Shown: in pieces, positions 8,099-18,263 of the stretch
Layout of the letters: every line of letters starts with the position of its first letter
Numbering within the stretch: the stretch's first letter is position 1
Origin: Methanosphaera stadtmanae
Lineage (GTDB): Archaea; Methanobacteriota; Methanobacteria; Methanobacteriales; Methanobacteriaceae
Reading direction: 5' to 3'
NCBI GenBank assembly: GCA_015062805.1
Contig: SUTQ01000015.1
Coordinates: 12,084-56,070, forward strand
Length of the DNA stretch: 43,987 nt
Notes under the pieces: model-generated
Database searches by the model: none
The model's input: only the letters and a program-made list of their open reading frames with translations
What the model was told of the DNA's origin: nothing
Program-made: the position numbers and the translations under genes

Positions 8099-8449
8099 AA
8101 GTTCGGAAATTTATAATGTTTTTACAATTTAAAAACAAGTTGATTAAACTAATTGAATATCCCGTTTCAAGAAATTAAGAATTGATTTTCATATTTTATC
8201 TTTTATCATGGAATATTTTCTGTAAATGATGTTTAGGGAAAAGTAATTTGTGAAAATGGGGAAGATTTGAAGTTTAAATAAATAAAAAAATGATTAAAAT
8301 ATAGAATATTTATTAGAATAAATATTATTAAAAAATTAGTGAATAGTATGTAATATATGGAACATACTAAAAATATAAAAAATAAGCAAGTGATGTATAT
8401 GTATTAGTATAAAAATATGAAAAAAGAGGAAAATCGCCTATGAGCAATA
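8099..8449. other. Non-coding gap with an AT palindrome
   Basis: No open frame with a ribosome binding site is visible on either strand in this 350-nt gap. The only structure is a perfect inverted repeat, AATATTTATT at 8305-8314 and AATAAATATT at 8317-8326, separated by AG. It lies about 125 nt past the stop of the following minus-strand gene and could be its terminator or just AT-rich chance. Confidence 0.4.
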
Positions 8450-9454
8450 TTAATTTCTCAAAAAAGATTCGATTTCTTGATAAATATCTGATTCATATGT
8501 GTCCTTTCCAAAATATTCTTTGGTACAATATTGTACATTTTCATTAGAATTTCTTTTAATAATGTTAGAATCAGTTACATTATTAACATTTAAACAATTA
8601 ACCGTATACTTAATTAATTCCATTGAATCATTTATATCTTTTCTATCATGCAAATATAAGTAAAGTTTATTGTTTTCAATATAATATTTAACCATATAAT
8701 TAGTTGTATTAATTAAATCTGCTTCTTTGAGACTTAATTGTATTTTCAGATATTCCTCTTTAAAAAATATTTCAAATAATATCTTATTATTTAATATGTA
8801 TTCTACACATCCTTTTTCACGTTTAATTTTAATTTTATTATCGTAGTTTATTATTTCATTTTCCAATATTTCATAGATTATTTGTACTTTAGAACTTATT
8901 TTATCTCCATTTAAATTAACATTTTCAAAATCTTCTACAACAAATGTTATCATTTGATCTAAATTAATTTCTGATAAATTCACAGGCTTTTTGTTTACAT
9001 AAACTCTTATATGATAGAACAATAAGCTTTTTTGAATGTGATTAATTATTTTATTACTTTTACGTTTATATCCATAAGTATCTAAAAGAGTTCTTAGTTT
9101 TTTTCTTGAATACGACCTATTTTCTAGTATTCTATCTAATCTAATTGTCATTAAATAATAATCAACTAGTTCTTCTTCAGAAAGGCTATTTTCATAACTT
9201 AAACCTAATTGTTCATAATCCTTTTTAACCATTCTCTCTTCATTCAAATATTCTTCAGAATCTATTAAATATTCAATTACTTCCTGAATATCCAATTTGA
9301 AAATTTTTTTATCATTTTTATATTTAGGATGTATGAAAGTAAAATCAATTTCATACAACATATCAATTACTTTAAATTGTTTTTCTATAGAATCGTTTTT
9401 ATCAATAAAGTAATATGCCATTACTTCAGGAGTATAATAATTCAATATTACCAC
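8450..9454 (-). CDS. Unknown 334-aa protein (possible DUF5655-like C-terminus)
   Basis: I do not recognise this protein with confidence. It is 334 aa, soluble, rich in Lys, Glu, Ile and Asn. The last third (about 205-300) has alternating strands, with EYILNNKILFEIFFKEEYLKI followed by a second strand pair, resembling DUF5655 domains, which often occur at the end of restriction or DNA-binding proteins. The GTG start overlaps the end of the helicase-HNH gene by 7 nt, with GTGAT as Shine-Dalgarno, so the two were probably cotranslated. The frame is intact although both genes upstream in the cluster are broken. Confidence 0.55.
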   Translation of the reverse strand: MVILNYYTPEVMAYYFIDKNDSIEKQFKVIDMLYEIDFTFIHPKYKNDKKIFKLDIQEVIEYLIDSEEYLNEERMVKKDYEQLGLSYENSLSEEELVDYYLMTIRLDRILENRSYSRKKLRTLLDTYGYKRKSNKIINHIQKSLLFYHIRVYVNKKPVNLSEINLDQMITFVVEDFENVNLNGDKISSKVQIIYEILENEIINYDNKIKIKREKGCVEYILNNKILFEIFFKEEYLKIQLSLKEADLINTTNYMVKYYIENNKLYLYLHDRKDINDSMELIKYTVNCLNVNNVTDSNIIKRNSNENVQYCTKEYFGKDTYESDIYQEIESFLRN

Positions 9455-11727
9455 TTATCACTTTTTTTACTATTACATAATGAACAAAGTAATTGAAGAT
9501 TATCAGGGATACTTAAACCCTTTTTATTTAACGGTCGTATATGATCAACTTCAAAATCTATCCTATTCTTACTTTTTAAATGAGATTTTTGACATACATA
9601 ATAGCCATCCTTATCTAAAGCTTTTTCATATGTTCCATCTCTTAATTCTTTCTCATATTCCCTATCATATTTTTTGATTTCAAAAAGACTTAACTTTAGA
9701 ATATCTCCATTTGGGTTAGGTTTCATATGAATATTAATATCATAATCTTCAGGATTTAAAAGTTTGTCTATTTCGATTGTAACTTGTTCTCTAAAGAATT
9801 TTTTACGACTAGCATAGAATATATTAATTAAATTATCTTCTGACTCCCAAATAGAATCCAAATATTCTTTCTTTTCAAAGTCTGACAAACCCTTTTTAAG
9901 TATTTCTACTGCAATACTACTAACATCCAATTCCTCTTTATTAAAGTCAAATTCATGGAATAAAGGTTTTTGTTCTTTTTGTGCATAGAATTTTAATAAC
10001 GCCATGATATCTTTGTAATTATATGGTGGAATCATTTCACCAGTAAAAAATACTTCCTGACATTTTTCTTCTAAGATACTTAGTTGTTCATTAGTCAAAT
10101 ATTCATCAGTTACCCCATATCGTTCAAACAATGCCCCAATCTCATTTAACATGTTCTCATAAGCATCTTTTGTACTGTCATATATTAGAATTTGGTGTGA
10201 AACATTATTACAATCATCAAACTCATCAGATTCCAAATATTTAAACGTATACATTCCAATTGGAATTCTTTCAACAAATGGAATACATTGAAGTTTCTCT
10301 GAATCTATACTGCCATCCAATATACGTGCAAATTCTTCTATTTTGTTCAATGAAATTACTTGCAAATCATATTGCTGATTATTAGTTTTCTTATCTACAA
10401 AATCATTTATTTCATCTCTAAATAGATTGCTAACTGGTTCCCATTGAACTTGATTGTTCCAATTATCAATAAATGAAACAATATACGCTACTTTAGTTCC
10501 ACCTTCTGTTTTTGGTCCCCTTTATGCACGACCAACCATTTGAGTCATTAAAATGTTTGATATTGTAGGTCGTGTTAAGAAAACTGTCTGTATTTGTGGA
10601 ATATCAGAACCTTCACTCAATATATTTACATTAATAAGAACATCTAATTCATCATTCTTAAATTTGTTTATAATCTTATTATTATCACGTTTCGTATTTC
10701 TACCAACATCTTCCACATCTCCAGAAATGACAAAATCCACTCGTATTCCCTCATCTTCAAATAAAGTATTTAATTGATTAGCTTGAGGTCTACTAATTGC
10801 AAAAATAAGTGTCTTACCGTACTTATCCTTATTTTCAAGGTAGTGTTCCATTATCATCCTATTTCTCGTAGCATTTTCTGCTAATTCCTTTTCAATCTCT
10901 GGGGGAAGATATCCCGTTCTATTTATTGTATTTAAATCATCAACACCCAATGTACCTTCAAATTGGAAATCTGTTTTGGGTTCAACAGGTATTGGTTTTG
11001 CAAGATAATTCTTTTTAATTAGTTCAGATAACCCAATTTCATAACAGATACCTAGAGTATGTTCATCATGAACAGGTATATTATTAACTATACTGTCATT
11101 AAATATATTGGTTAATAATCCTTCTTCTTCCTTAATTGTTCTGATAGGTGTTGCCGTAAGACCAATAATCTTAAGACTTTTTATTCTGGATCCGATATAA
11201 TCTATAATTCTTCTATAGCTTTTAGCTGTAGAATGATGAGCTTCATCAATTACCAAAAACAGTTCATTTTCACCATCCAACCAGTCACCAAGTGCTTCCA
11301 TATTTCTTATAAGACTATCCTTGCTAGCGATTATAACATCATCCTTTGCTTCAATATCACCCACACGGTCATGTTTTGGATGATTACCTGATATAATCCT
11401 ATAATAATATTTACTCCTATTTGGTAGATAGGTCAACAGAGAGTTCCTATCAAAGCCTTGTAAAGCTTGATCAAGAAGCATCTGTCTGTGAGCAATCCAC
11501 AATACTTTAATTTTTTTATCAATGGCATTTGTTAAAAGCCAACTGGTAGCTGTAAATGTTTTTCCACCACCAGTAGGAAGAACAACAAGAGTACTAAAAG
11601 AATCTTGTTTATTCATTATATCTAGATTTTTTTTAGCATCATTTTGAAAATAATATGGTTGATTCAATGGCTTTCCTTGACCTACTTCAAAGAATCCATT
11701 TCCAGTTTCAGTAAATTTTTTGTTCAT
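9448..11727 (-). pseudogene. DEAH-box helicase with HNH domain, split by in-frame TAA
   Basis: The frame runs 760 codons with one in-frame TAA at codon 402 (10522-10524). Before it is an SF2 helicase core: LPTGGGKT, VIDEAHH, GLTATP, ending in QMVGRA. After it the same frame continues RGPKTEGGTKVAYIVSFID, then ends in an HNH nuclease, FEVDHIRPL with LLCSLCNSKK. The normal motif would read QMVGRALRG, so TTA (Leu) to TAA is likely. The stop falls inside motif VI and cuts off the arginine finger. The C-terminal part has no start signal of its own. GTGAT precedes the ATG at 11727. Readthrough or a sequence error remain possible. Confidence 0.85.
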
Positions 11728-11796
11728 TATATCACTCTTTGTAAAATAATCATAAACAATATTATAAATTAGATATTTAAAAGTATGTTAAATGTA

Positions 11797-13544
11797 TTAC
11801 AATCCTTCAAAATATTCCCTAATACTCTTTGCTATGAGTTTTCTACGTTCTACTAAGAATTCATCATAATCCATATTCCAGAATTCATATGGTAAGTCAT
11901 ATCGCTCAGAATAGTTATCTTCCAATTCATTTCTTTCATTTTCATTAATTAAATCAAGCATCATTGGCCAATAATCTCCTGGTGCCTTATCGCTTATTTT
12001 AATATTATCCCTATATTCAATATAAATCATATTTGCTTGCTGATTATATTGTGTCTGGTTTAATCCCCGTTTTTTAAGGTAGTTTTGTGGGAATATGTGA
12101 TGCTTGTCTATGGATTTTTTAGGTGATTTAATATCGGGCCTTAGTTGATCCCTCAGCTTTGTATGTGAAAACAGTATATTATCATCTTTATAAACCAATG
12201 ATGCATTGTAAACCTTATATGCATAGTTGTACATACTAGTTACCATGCTCCTCTGAGGCAAAGTGATATTCCAAAAGTCATTTGTTATCTCATTGTTCAT
12301 TATGTTACTTAATGTTTCAACGTATTTTTCAGAGTTTTTAATCCGAATTAAATCCTGTTCAATTATAGATTCTGGCGAACCTGAATATCTTTGCGTTAGT
12401 TGACTAAATACAAACCATTTACTAATTACACTGTTCAATTCATAACTGTTTACATCAAAGGTAAGTTTACCTATTAAATACAGTGCATAAGTAACATAAA
12501 ACCCAACTTCTGAACTAATCAAGTCTTTATAATTAATAAAGCCAATACTGCTAATTAATGTTATGTAATCCTGCCAATAAACAAGATTAAGAACATCTTC
12601 CAAAGCTTTTTTAAATATATCAAGGTTTTGATTCCTTAATTCTTTAGTTGTTGTACGATTTTCAAAATCCCTGCCCTTAAGAATCAGATAAGCATACTTA
12701 AGTCTTCCACGATAAAAAGCATATGCTACAGCACTACGCAACAGATGTTCTGGATTAGGTAATGCATTAATTCTATTATATGGTGAGGAGTGACCATCAA
12801 TGCTTGGCACTTTACACCCTTTACTGAATTCCTCTAAAGCAACTCGACCCTCATCATAATAAATACTTAACAAGGTTAAAATGAAATCAGATTGATTTAA
12901 GACCTTCCCTTGGAATTTATACGGACAAATATCTCAGAAACCTCTTCAGGATCTAAATCACTAGACAATTCTAACACACTGAAAGGATAATGTTTAATAT
13001 CTGCAATCCTATCAATATTCTCCTCAATCAAGTCTTCATCAATATCCATTTCAGGCTTCTTGTCATACAATGATTTAATATATTCTCTTCTTACATTACG
13101 TTTATCCATGAAAATATCTGTGATGTTATTTATCCATTCAACATCCTTTTCCTTACTGGAATTAACGACATCAATTTCTTCCGTTAAAGGATTAAAACAT
13201 ATACGAGGCAATCTTTTTTTATAATTTTTATCCAGAACTTCCTTTCCGGTGAATATTGTGAATAATGAAGTCAGTCTCTGTTGACCGTCAATTACAAGAC
13301 GACTGGGTGTGGTTGATTTATCAAAACCAATAGGCTTAAATTCACTTCCATCACCAACTTTCCACAAAATAATTAAACCAGCAGGTAATCCCTTATATAA
13401 AGAATCAATCAAATCTCTTATTTGAGTGTCTTTCCAAACAAAAGGACGCTGCAAATCAGGTAAAGCTATGGTACCCGAATCCACTTCACTTATTAAATTT
13501 GTTAACTCATAACTAGTATTATTAAAAACTACACCATTACTCAT
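11797..13544 (-). pseudogene. DUF262/DUF1524 (GmrSD-like) nuclease, frameshifted
   Basis: This is a two-domain protein of the type IV restriction-like GmrSD family. The DUF262 half has LPDLQRPFVWK near residue 35 and the DGQQRLTSL motif near 87-95 and runs to VRINSKGRS, where a stop appears at 12897-12899. A different frame continues directly with LNQSDFILTLLSIYYDEGR and goes on to the DUF1524 nuclease motif DKHHIFPQNYLKK. Restoring one T in the run near 12899-12901 rejoins about 582 residues. GTGAT precedes the ATG at 13544. It lies 69 nt upstream of the helicase-HNH gene on the same strand. Confidence 0.85.
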
Positions 13545-13946
13545 TTGAATCACTATAAAATCTTAAATATAAATTTATTATTTTTAGATAATAAAATCTT
13601 TTAAAGAAATTATCATTTTTTTTATTATAAATAAAATCTTTTACTACAAGACTAAGAAGATTCAGATTTTTCTGATATGTTATGACAATACGAAATTTAT
13701 CTGTTTTTACAGTCTATAAAAGAAAAATCAAAGCTAATCACAATTATGATGAAATTTCCCTAGTTTTACAACAATTCTTGGAAAAACCTTAATTAAAAAA
13801 GATTAAAACACGAAAAGAAATATTAATTTATTCAATTATAAAATGTTAGAATGGACTTATAAAAAGAAAAAGACTGTTTAAACCCATAAAAATTTACGAC
13901 CTCTTTTATGATTGTTTTTTATTATTTCCAACAATATTAAATATCC
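13545..13946. other. Divergent intergenic region
   Basis: This 400-nt region separates the minus-strand DUF262 gene from the plus-strand helicase-nuclease. It must hold promoters for both. Apart from the diverged repeat at 13790-13903 I see no coding frame and no strong hairpin. Confidence 0.5.
13790..13903 (+). repeat. Diverged non-coding repeat, copy 1
   Basis: This stretch aligns by eye over about 115 nt with 18061-18178. The best-kept parts are TAATTAAAAAA at the start, AGAAAAAGA at 13864-13872, and ATTTACGACCTC against ATTTACCATCTC at the end. Each copy lies about 85-90 nt upstream of a plus-strand gene. Origin (mobile remnant, duplicated promoter region or RNA) is unknown. Confidence 0.5.
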
Positions 13947-13958
13947 TTTAATATAAAC
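13947..13958 (+). promoter_or_regulatory. TATA box of the helicase-nuclease gene
   Basis: TTTAATATAAAC is a good archaeal TATA element about 40 nt before the start codon, which predicts a very short 5' leader carrying the GTGGT ribosome binding site at 13979-13983. Confidence 0.45.
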
Positions 13959-13991
13959 CTATTTTTAATACAGTTAATGTGGTAGATGGTA

Positions 13992-16900
13992 ATGTTACAA
14001 ACTCCTGATGAAAAACAAGACAAAGCTATATATTACCCATTGGACCCCGTATTGATAGAAGCAGGTCCTGGTGCCGGTAAAACGTATGTATTGATAAAAA
14101 GAATTGAATATCTGTTGAAAACCAAAATGATAAATCCTGAAAGTTTATTGGTAATTACATTTACCATTAAGGCTGCTGATGAGCTGAAGAAACGTTTAAG
14201 TTCACCGGAATATGACATATCTTCTGAAGACTTGAGTAAAATGTTTATTGGAACTATTCATAGTTTCTGTAACCATCTTCTAAGTGAATATTCAATGAAT
14301 GATATCCAACTGTTGGAAAGTGAGGATATCAACGAACGTAAAGTCCTATTTTTACAAAAAAACTATGAAAATCTGGGTTTCACTGGATACAATTTTATTG
14401 AAAAATGGGAAATTGATACAATAATTAAAAAATACGACCAATTCACCAATTTTGGTCTAAAGGATGATGAACTGGCAGATTATCTTGAAACAAACTACAA
14501 AATATCTGAAGATTATAAGAACTTTGTGAACGATTATATGGATAACTATAAAGTATTTCCTAAAGATAATATGAAGGATAATGACGATTATTATAATTCA
14601 TGGTATTTTGCCAAGTTTATTGCATTGGTCAAATCCTATAAGATATACGAAAAACTGTTGAAAGAGAATAATTTGTCTGATTTTGCCTTTTTACAGGTTT
14701 ATGCTAAAGAGCTTTTATCCAATGATGATGAACATATAGCAAAGCTTCTTCCATATAAGAACATATTGATAGATGAATTCCAGGATATTGATCCCATTCA
14801 GAAAGACATTTTTGAAATATTGCAGAAATACTCCGATTCCTTTACTGTTGTAGGAGATGATGATCAGTCAATATATGGATTCAGAGGTAGCTTTTCTGAT
14901 AACTTCGATGATTTTGGCAAAAGGAATAACAGAATTAAACTTGATATTAATCATCGTTCAGGAAAAAATATCATAGATTTTAATGAACACTTTATTAGGA
15001 AATATCGTAAAAATGAGAAAAATCTCATACCTAAACAGAAACCTATTGAATCTAACGTGTATTATATGGTAAGTGAGAAGGCTGATTCAATTTCAAATCC
15101 TGAAGCAAAAAATATTGCATTGATTATCAAATCCTTAAAGGATGAGAATATAATTAATAATTATTCTGATATTGGTGTATTATTCAGGGGTATTCAATCA
15201 TTTGGAAATCTTAAAAAACCTATAATGGCTATTTTAGATAAATTTGAGGAGTATGCCATTCCATACAATATACATAATGCTTCACCATTGACTGATAAAA
15301 AAGAAGTAAGAATCATGATGACCCTTTTATGGTACATGAAAAAAACATCACCTCGAACATATTACACTAAAACAGAAAGAGAATGGTTGAATTTAAGAGT
15401 ATTTTCAGAATTGAAGGACTGCTTGAATCTTAATGAAGAAACCTGTAAAATATTGTCTGACATTGAAGATAAGTTTGAGGAGGATGTTATTGAAGCAGAG
15501 CTTAATCATGAGAATGGATTGTATAGAAATAGAGCTAAAAATTTACAAGTAATGTATGATAGATACCATAAAGAAAGAGCTACTGCTTTGTTTAATGAAA
15601 TATTGAATAGTGTTCCACATTTCCAGTTAAATGAAAAAAGCAGAACCGATTTAATGGACATTGGCATAACCGATGAACACAATCTGGATTTCTTCGAAAG
15701 GCTATACAAGTATAGGAAAGAATATTATGAAAGTTCAGAAGAAGAACGTGATTCATTACTGACCGTTTATTATAAACTATTGGACATATCGGGATTGTTA
15801 AAGGGAAGATTTGTTGAGAGCAACAATAAGAATGACAGAATATTAAATAATCTGGCAATATTTACCCAAACAATATCAAATTACATGGAACTTATGGATG
15901 AAAATGATTTGAATGGATTGATAGGATTTATTTTATCAAACTACGACAGCTATTCAAGCCATAATGAAAAAACTGGTCTGGAGGATGAAGTTCAATTATT
16001 AACTATTCATAAGGCTAAAGGATTGGAATTTCCTGTGGTGATAGTTTGCTCGTTAGAAAATAATGATTTTCCGTTTAAAGAAATTACCAAAGAATCATTG
16101 GATGAGTTATCCAATAGCGAGCGTGGACGTCCATCATATCCTATTAAACCGGATTTCTTCAAATATAAAAATTATGATGAGGAAAGGGAAATTGAACTTG
16201 AAGATCTTGAAGAAAAACACATATTCTATGTTGCCTGTACACGGGCTGAACAGCTGCTGATATTATCAACAGTACTTGACAAGGAAGGAAACAAACCAGA
16301 ATTCATTGAAGAAATGGAAGAAAACACACCACTATCCGAAATATCCTCAAATGAATTCAGTAATATCAATAAATTAATAACCAAGAAAGAAGACGAAAAA
16401 ACAGAAAGAGTTAAAATGAGTTACACCAGCTTTTCAGCATACAACAAATGTCCTCGAAAGTATAATATCGGTTACAATTACCAGTTCAGGCTTCCTGTTT
16501 CAAAGGTAATAACTGACGGATTGGCTGCACATACAATACTGGAACGAATGAATAAAGAGGTTCTACAGGGAAAAGATATACAAACAGAAGACATTTCCAG
16601 AATATCTGATGAAGTATTAGAAAATTACCCGGAAATTGAAGAGGAAACATTTAAAAATGCAATAAGTGGAATAAACAAATACTGGAATGATTATTCAGCT
16701 AGCCAATGGGAAGTGATTGGCTCTGAAGTTCCATTTAAGATTATTAAAGAAAACTATGACATAGAAGGAAAAATTGATTTAATACTTAAAAATTCCAATA
16801 CAAATGAAATTAAAATTGTAGATTATAAAACTACCAATCAGGAAAAATTAAAGGCCAGGAAGAAAACTCATGAAGAACAATTATGTATATATGCCAAAGC

Positions 16901-17132
16901 ATTAGAAAATTATCCAGAATACAACCAGTATGACATCAGATATGCCAGTGTATATAGCTTATATGATAATTATGAACTGAAAATAGATTTAACGAAAGAA
17001 AAAATAGAGCAAGTAAACGATTCATTAAATCAAACTGTAGAAAACATTTTGAATAAGGAATATTCTAAAATCAACGAGGAACATTGTGAATATTGTCCTT
17101 ATTATGACATTCTCTGTAAACATAATAAATGA
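13992..17132 (+). CDS. UvrD-family helicase fused to a RecB-like Fe-S nuclease
   Basis: The 1046-aa product is a single-chain helicase-nuclease of the AddA/RecB type, probably for DNA end processing or defence. SF1A motifs: TPDEKQDKAI (Q motif), Walker A AGPGAGKT at 24-31, IDEFQD, GDDDQSIYGFRGS, TIHKAKGLEF and YVACTRAEQL. The C-terminal PD-(D/E)xK nuclease (about 808-1046) has GLAAHTILER, GKIDLI, VDYKT with Asp944 and Lys946, and EEQLCIY. Cys820, Cys1032, Cys1035 and Cys1042 form an AddB/Cas4-like Fe-S site. GTGGT favours the second ATG (13992) over 13986. No AddB-like partner is visible. Confidence 0.85.
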   Translation: MLQTPDEKQDKAIYYPLDPVLIEAGPGAGKTYVLIKRIEYLLKTKMINPESLLVITFTIKAADELKKRLSSPEYDISSEDLSKMFIGTIHSFCNHLLSEYSMNDIQLLESEDINERKVLFLQKNYENLGFTGYNFIEKWEIDTIIKKYDQFTNFGLKDDELADYLETNYKISEDYKNFVNDYMDNYKVFPKDNMKDNDDYYNSWYFAKFIALVKSYKIYEKLLKENNLSDFAFLQVYAKELLSNDDEHIAKLLPYKNILIDEFQDIDPIQKDIFEILQKYSDSFTVVGDDDQSIYGFRGSFSDNFDDFGKRNNRIKLDINHRSGKNIIDFNEHFIRKYRKNEKNLIPKQKPIESNVYYMVSEKADSISNPEAKNIALIIKSLKDENIINNYSDIGVLFRGIQSFGNLKKPIMAILDKFEEYAIPYNIHNASPLTDKKEVRIMMTLLWYMKKTSPRTYYTKTEREWLNLRVFSELKDCLNLNEETCKILSDIEDKFEEDVIEAELNHENGLYRNRAKNLQVMYDRYHKERATALFNEILNSVPHFQLNEKSRTDLMDIGITDEHNLDFFERLYKYRKEYYESSEEERDSLLTVYYKLLDISGLLKGRFVESNNKNDRILNNLAIFTQTISNYMELMDENDLNGLIGFILSNYDSYSSHNEKTGLEDEVQLLTIHKAKGLEFPVVIVCSLENNDFPFKEITKESLDELSNSERGRPSYPIKPDFFKYKNYDEEREIELEDLEEKHIFYVACTRAEQLLILSTVLDKEGNKPEFIEEMEENTPLSEISSNEFSNINKLITKKEDEKTERVKMSYTSFSAYNKCPRKYNIGYNYQFRLPVSKVITDGLAAHTILERMNKEVLQGKDIQTEDISRISDEVLENYPEIEEETFKNAISGINKYWNDYSASQWEVIGSEVPFKIIKENYDIEGKIDLILKNSNTNEIKIVDYKTTNQEKLKARKKTHEEQLCIYAKALENYPEYNQYDIRYASVYSLYDNYELKIDLTKEKIEQVNDSLNQTVENILNKEYSKINEEHCEYCPYYDILCKHNK

Positions 17133-17175
17133 TATTAAATTATATGGAAATGAAGAGAAAAGAAGTATGTGGTAT

Positions 17176-17466
17176 TTAATTAATGATATACTCATAAATA
17201 TCTCTTCTAACCTCTTTGTCTAATTTAAACCTAAAATTCACTATTGATTTTTCTTCATCTTGATCTTTCATTATTGTTGTTTTTTAGTATTCATCAGGTT
17301 CTACTTGTCCAATAAAATAGAATTCATTCATCGTCACTTTTATTGATGAATGGTATAGTTTATTCCAGTTTTCTTGTATGATTATTGCAAAATAAAAATA
17401 ATAGTGGTCATCTCCATTCTTTATTAATATAAATGTCTTTAAATCTATAATTAATGTTATTAAGTC
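17176..17466 (-). pseudogene. Decayed unknown gene with in-frame TAA
   Basis: The minus strand has an open frame of about 97 codons broken once by TAA at 17284-17286. Its conceptual product reads like a genuine protein, for example YYFYFAIIIQENWNKLYH before the stop and FRFKLDKEVRRDIYEYIIN after it. No start codon with a ribosome binding site is present and the 5' end runs into a stop at 17467-17469, so the N-terminus is lost. I do not recognise the family. Confidence 0.5.
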
Positions 17467-17498
17467 TTAAACGAAGAAAAAATAAATAAAATTGTTAT

Positions 17499-17840
17499 TT
17501 AACTTTCATAGTAGTACACTAAATCATCTTCTAACTTAAATTCCCATCCTTCTCCAGCACCAACAATGTATTTTCCTGTTTATGTATTTTTTACGACACG
17601 AGATAATAATATTGTTTTATCTTTTATGTTCAAAATATATTCACAGACATTAACATTATCCGGATAGTCTTCATCAATGATTCCACTGAATACATAAGTA
17701 TCATTCCCTTCTTCTGTTTCTGTGTGGTATTCTGTAAAGTTGTCTAACGGTTCTTCGATTATAGGTTGGTTTTGTATATCTTCTGGTATTTCTAATTCAA
17801 CATTAAATTTTTGTAACAATTCTTTAATGAAGTCATTCAT
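17499..17840 (-). pseudogene. Small unknown acidic protein, in-frame TAA near C-terminus
   Basis: The first 86 codons (17840-17583) encode an acidic protein starting MNDFIKELLQKFNVELEIP. A TAA at 17580-17582 interrupts it, and the same frame then continues TGKYIVGAGEGWEFKLEDD and ends YYYES at 17499. The continuation has normal protein-like composition, so the gene was probably 114 codons long. The truncated 86-aa form may still be made. Function unknown. Confidence 0.55.
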
Positions 17841-18178
17841 ATCATTCCATATTTTTACAATTGCATTTTAGTTTTATAAAAAATCATTAATTAAATTATT
17901 TATTTGAACAATATTCTATTTAATACCATGAGATTTTACAATAATACCTAAAAAAAAAACATCACAATCTTCATAGATAAATATTACTATACTTTAAAAT
18001 CCAAAAATAGAAAAAACATGAAACAAATCAGTAATTACTGCTGAAATACAGATTCAGAAATAATTAAAAAATAATACAAAAGACGAAAACGGAATATTAA
18101 GCTGTTATATTATCAAGGGTCGAATAGACTGATAAATAAGAAAAAGATGCTTTAAGCCTAATAATAATTTACCATCTC
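17841..18178. other. Gap upstream of the adhesin gene
   Basis: This is a divergent intergenic region between the small pseudogene and the adhesin-like gene. I see no gene. The second copy of the diverged repeat occupies its right-hand third. Confidence 0.4.
18061..18178 (+). repeat. Diverged non-coding repeat, copy 2
   Basis: This is the partner of 13790-13903 in the same orientation. Shared blocks include AGAAAAAGA (18139-18147) and the end ATTTACCATCTC. The two copies flank the helicase-nuclease and the two decayed small genes as direct repeats about 4.2 kb apart. Confidence 0.5.
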
Positions 18179-18179
18179 A

Positions 18180-18192
18180 AAAAATATAAATA
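18180..18192 (+). promoter_or_regulatory. TATA box of the adhesin-like gene
   Basis: AAAATATAAATAT fits an archaeal TATA element. It is about 75 nt before the ATG at 18264, so an A/T-rich 5' leader of roughly 45-50 nt is expected, ending in the ribosome binding site AGGAATGAT. Confidence 0.4.
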
Positions 18193-18263
18193 TCATATCT
18201 TAAAAACCAATTAATAAGAAATAATAATTTTTAATAAAAAAATATGAGTATAGGAATGATTTT

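Noticed and set aside
7979-8449. A CreT-type toxin gene next to the mini-CRISPR
   Set aside because: No short frame with a ribosome binding site is visible near the RNA; the match is to the cas promoter, which points to cas autoregulation, not to a toxin-antitoxin pair.
9448-10365. A separate 305-aa HNH endonuclease gene
   Set aside because: Its start would be a TTG without ribosome binding site, and the frame continues upstream without interruption to the TAA at 10522, so it is the C-terminal half of the helicase-HNH gene.
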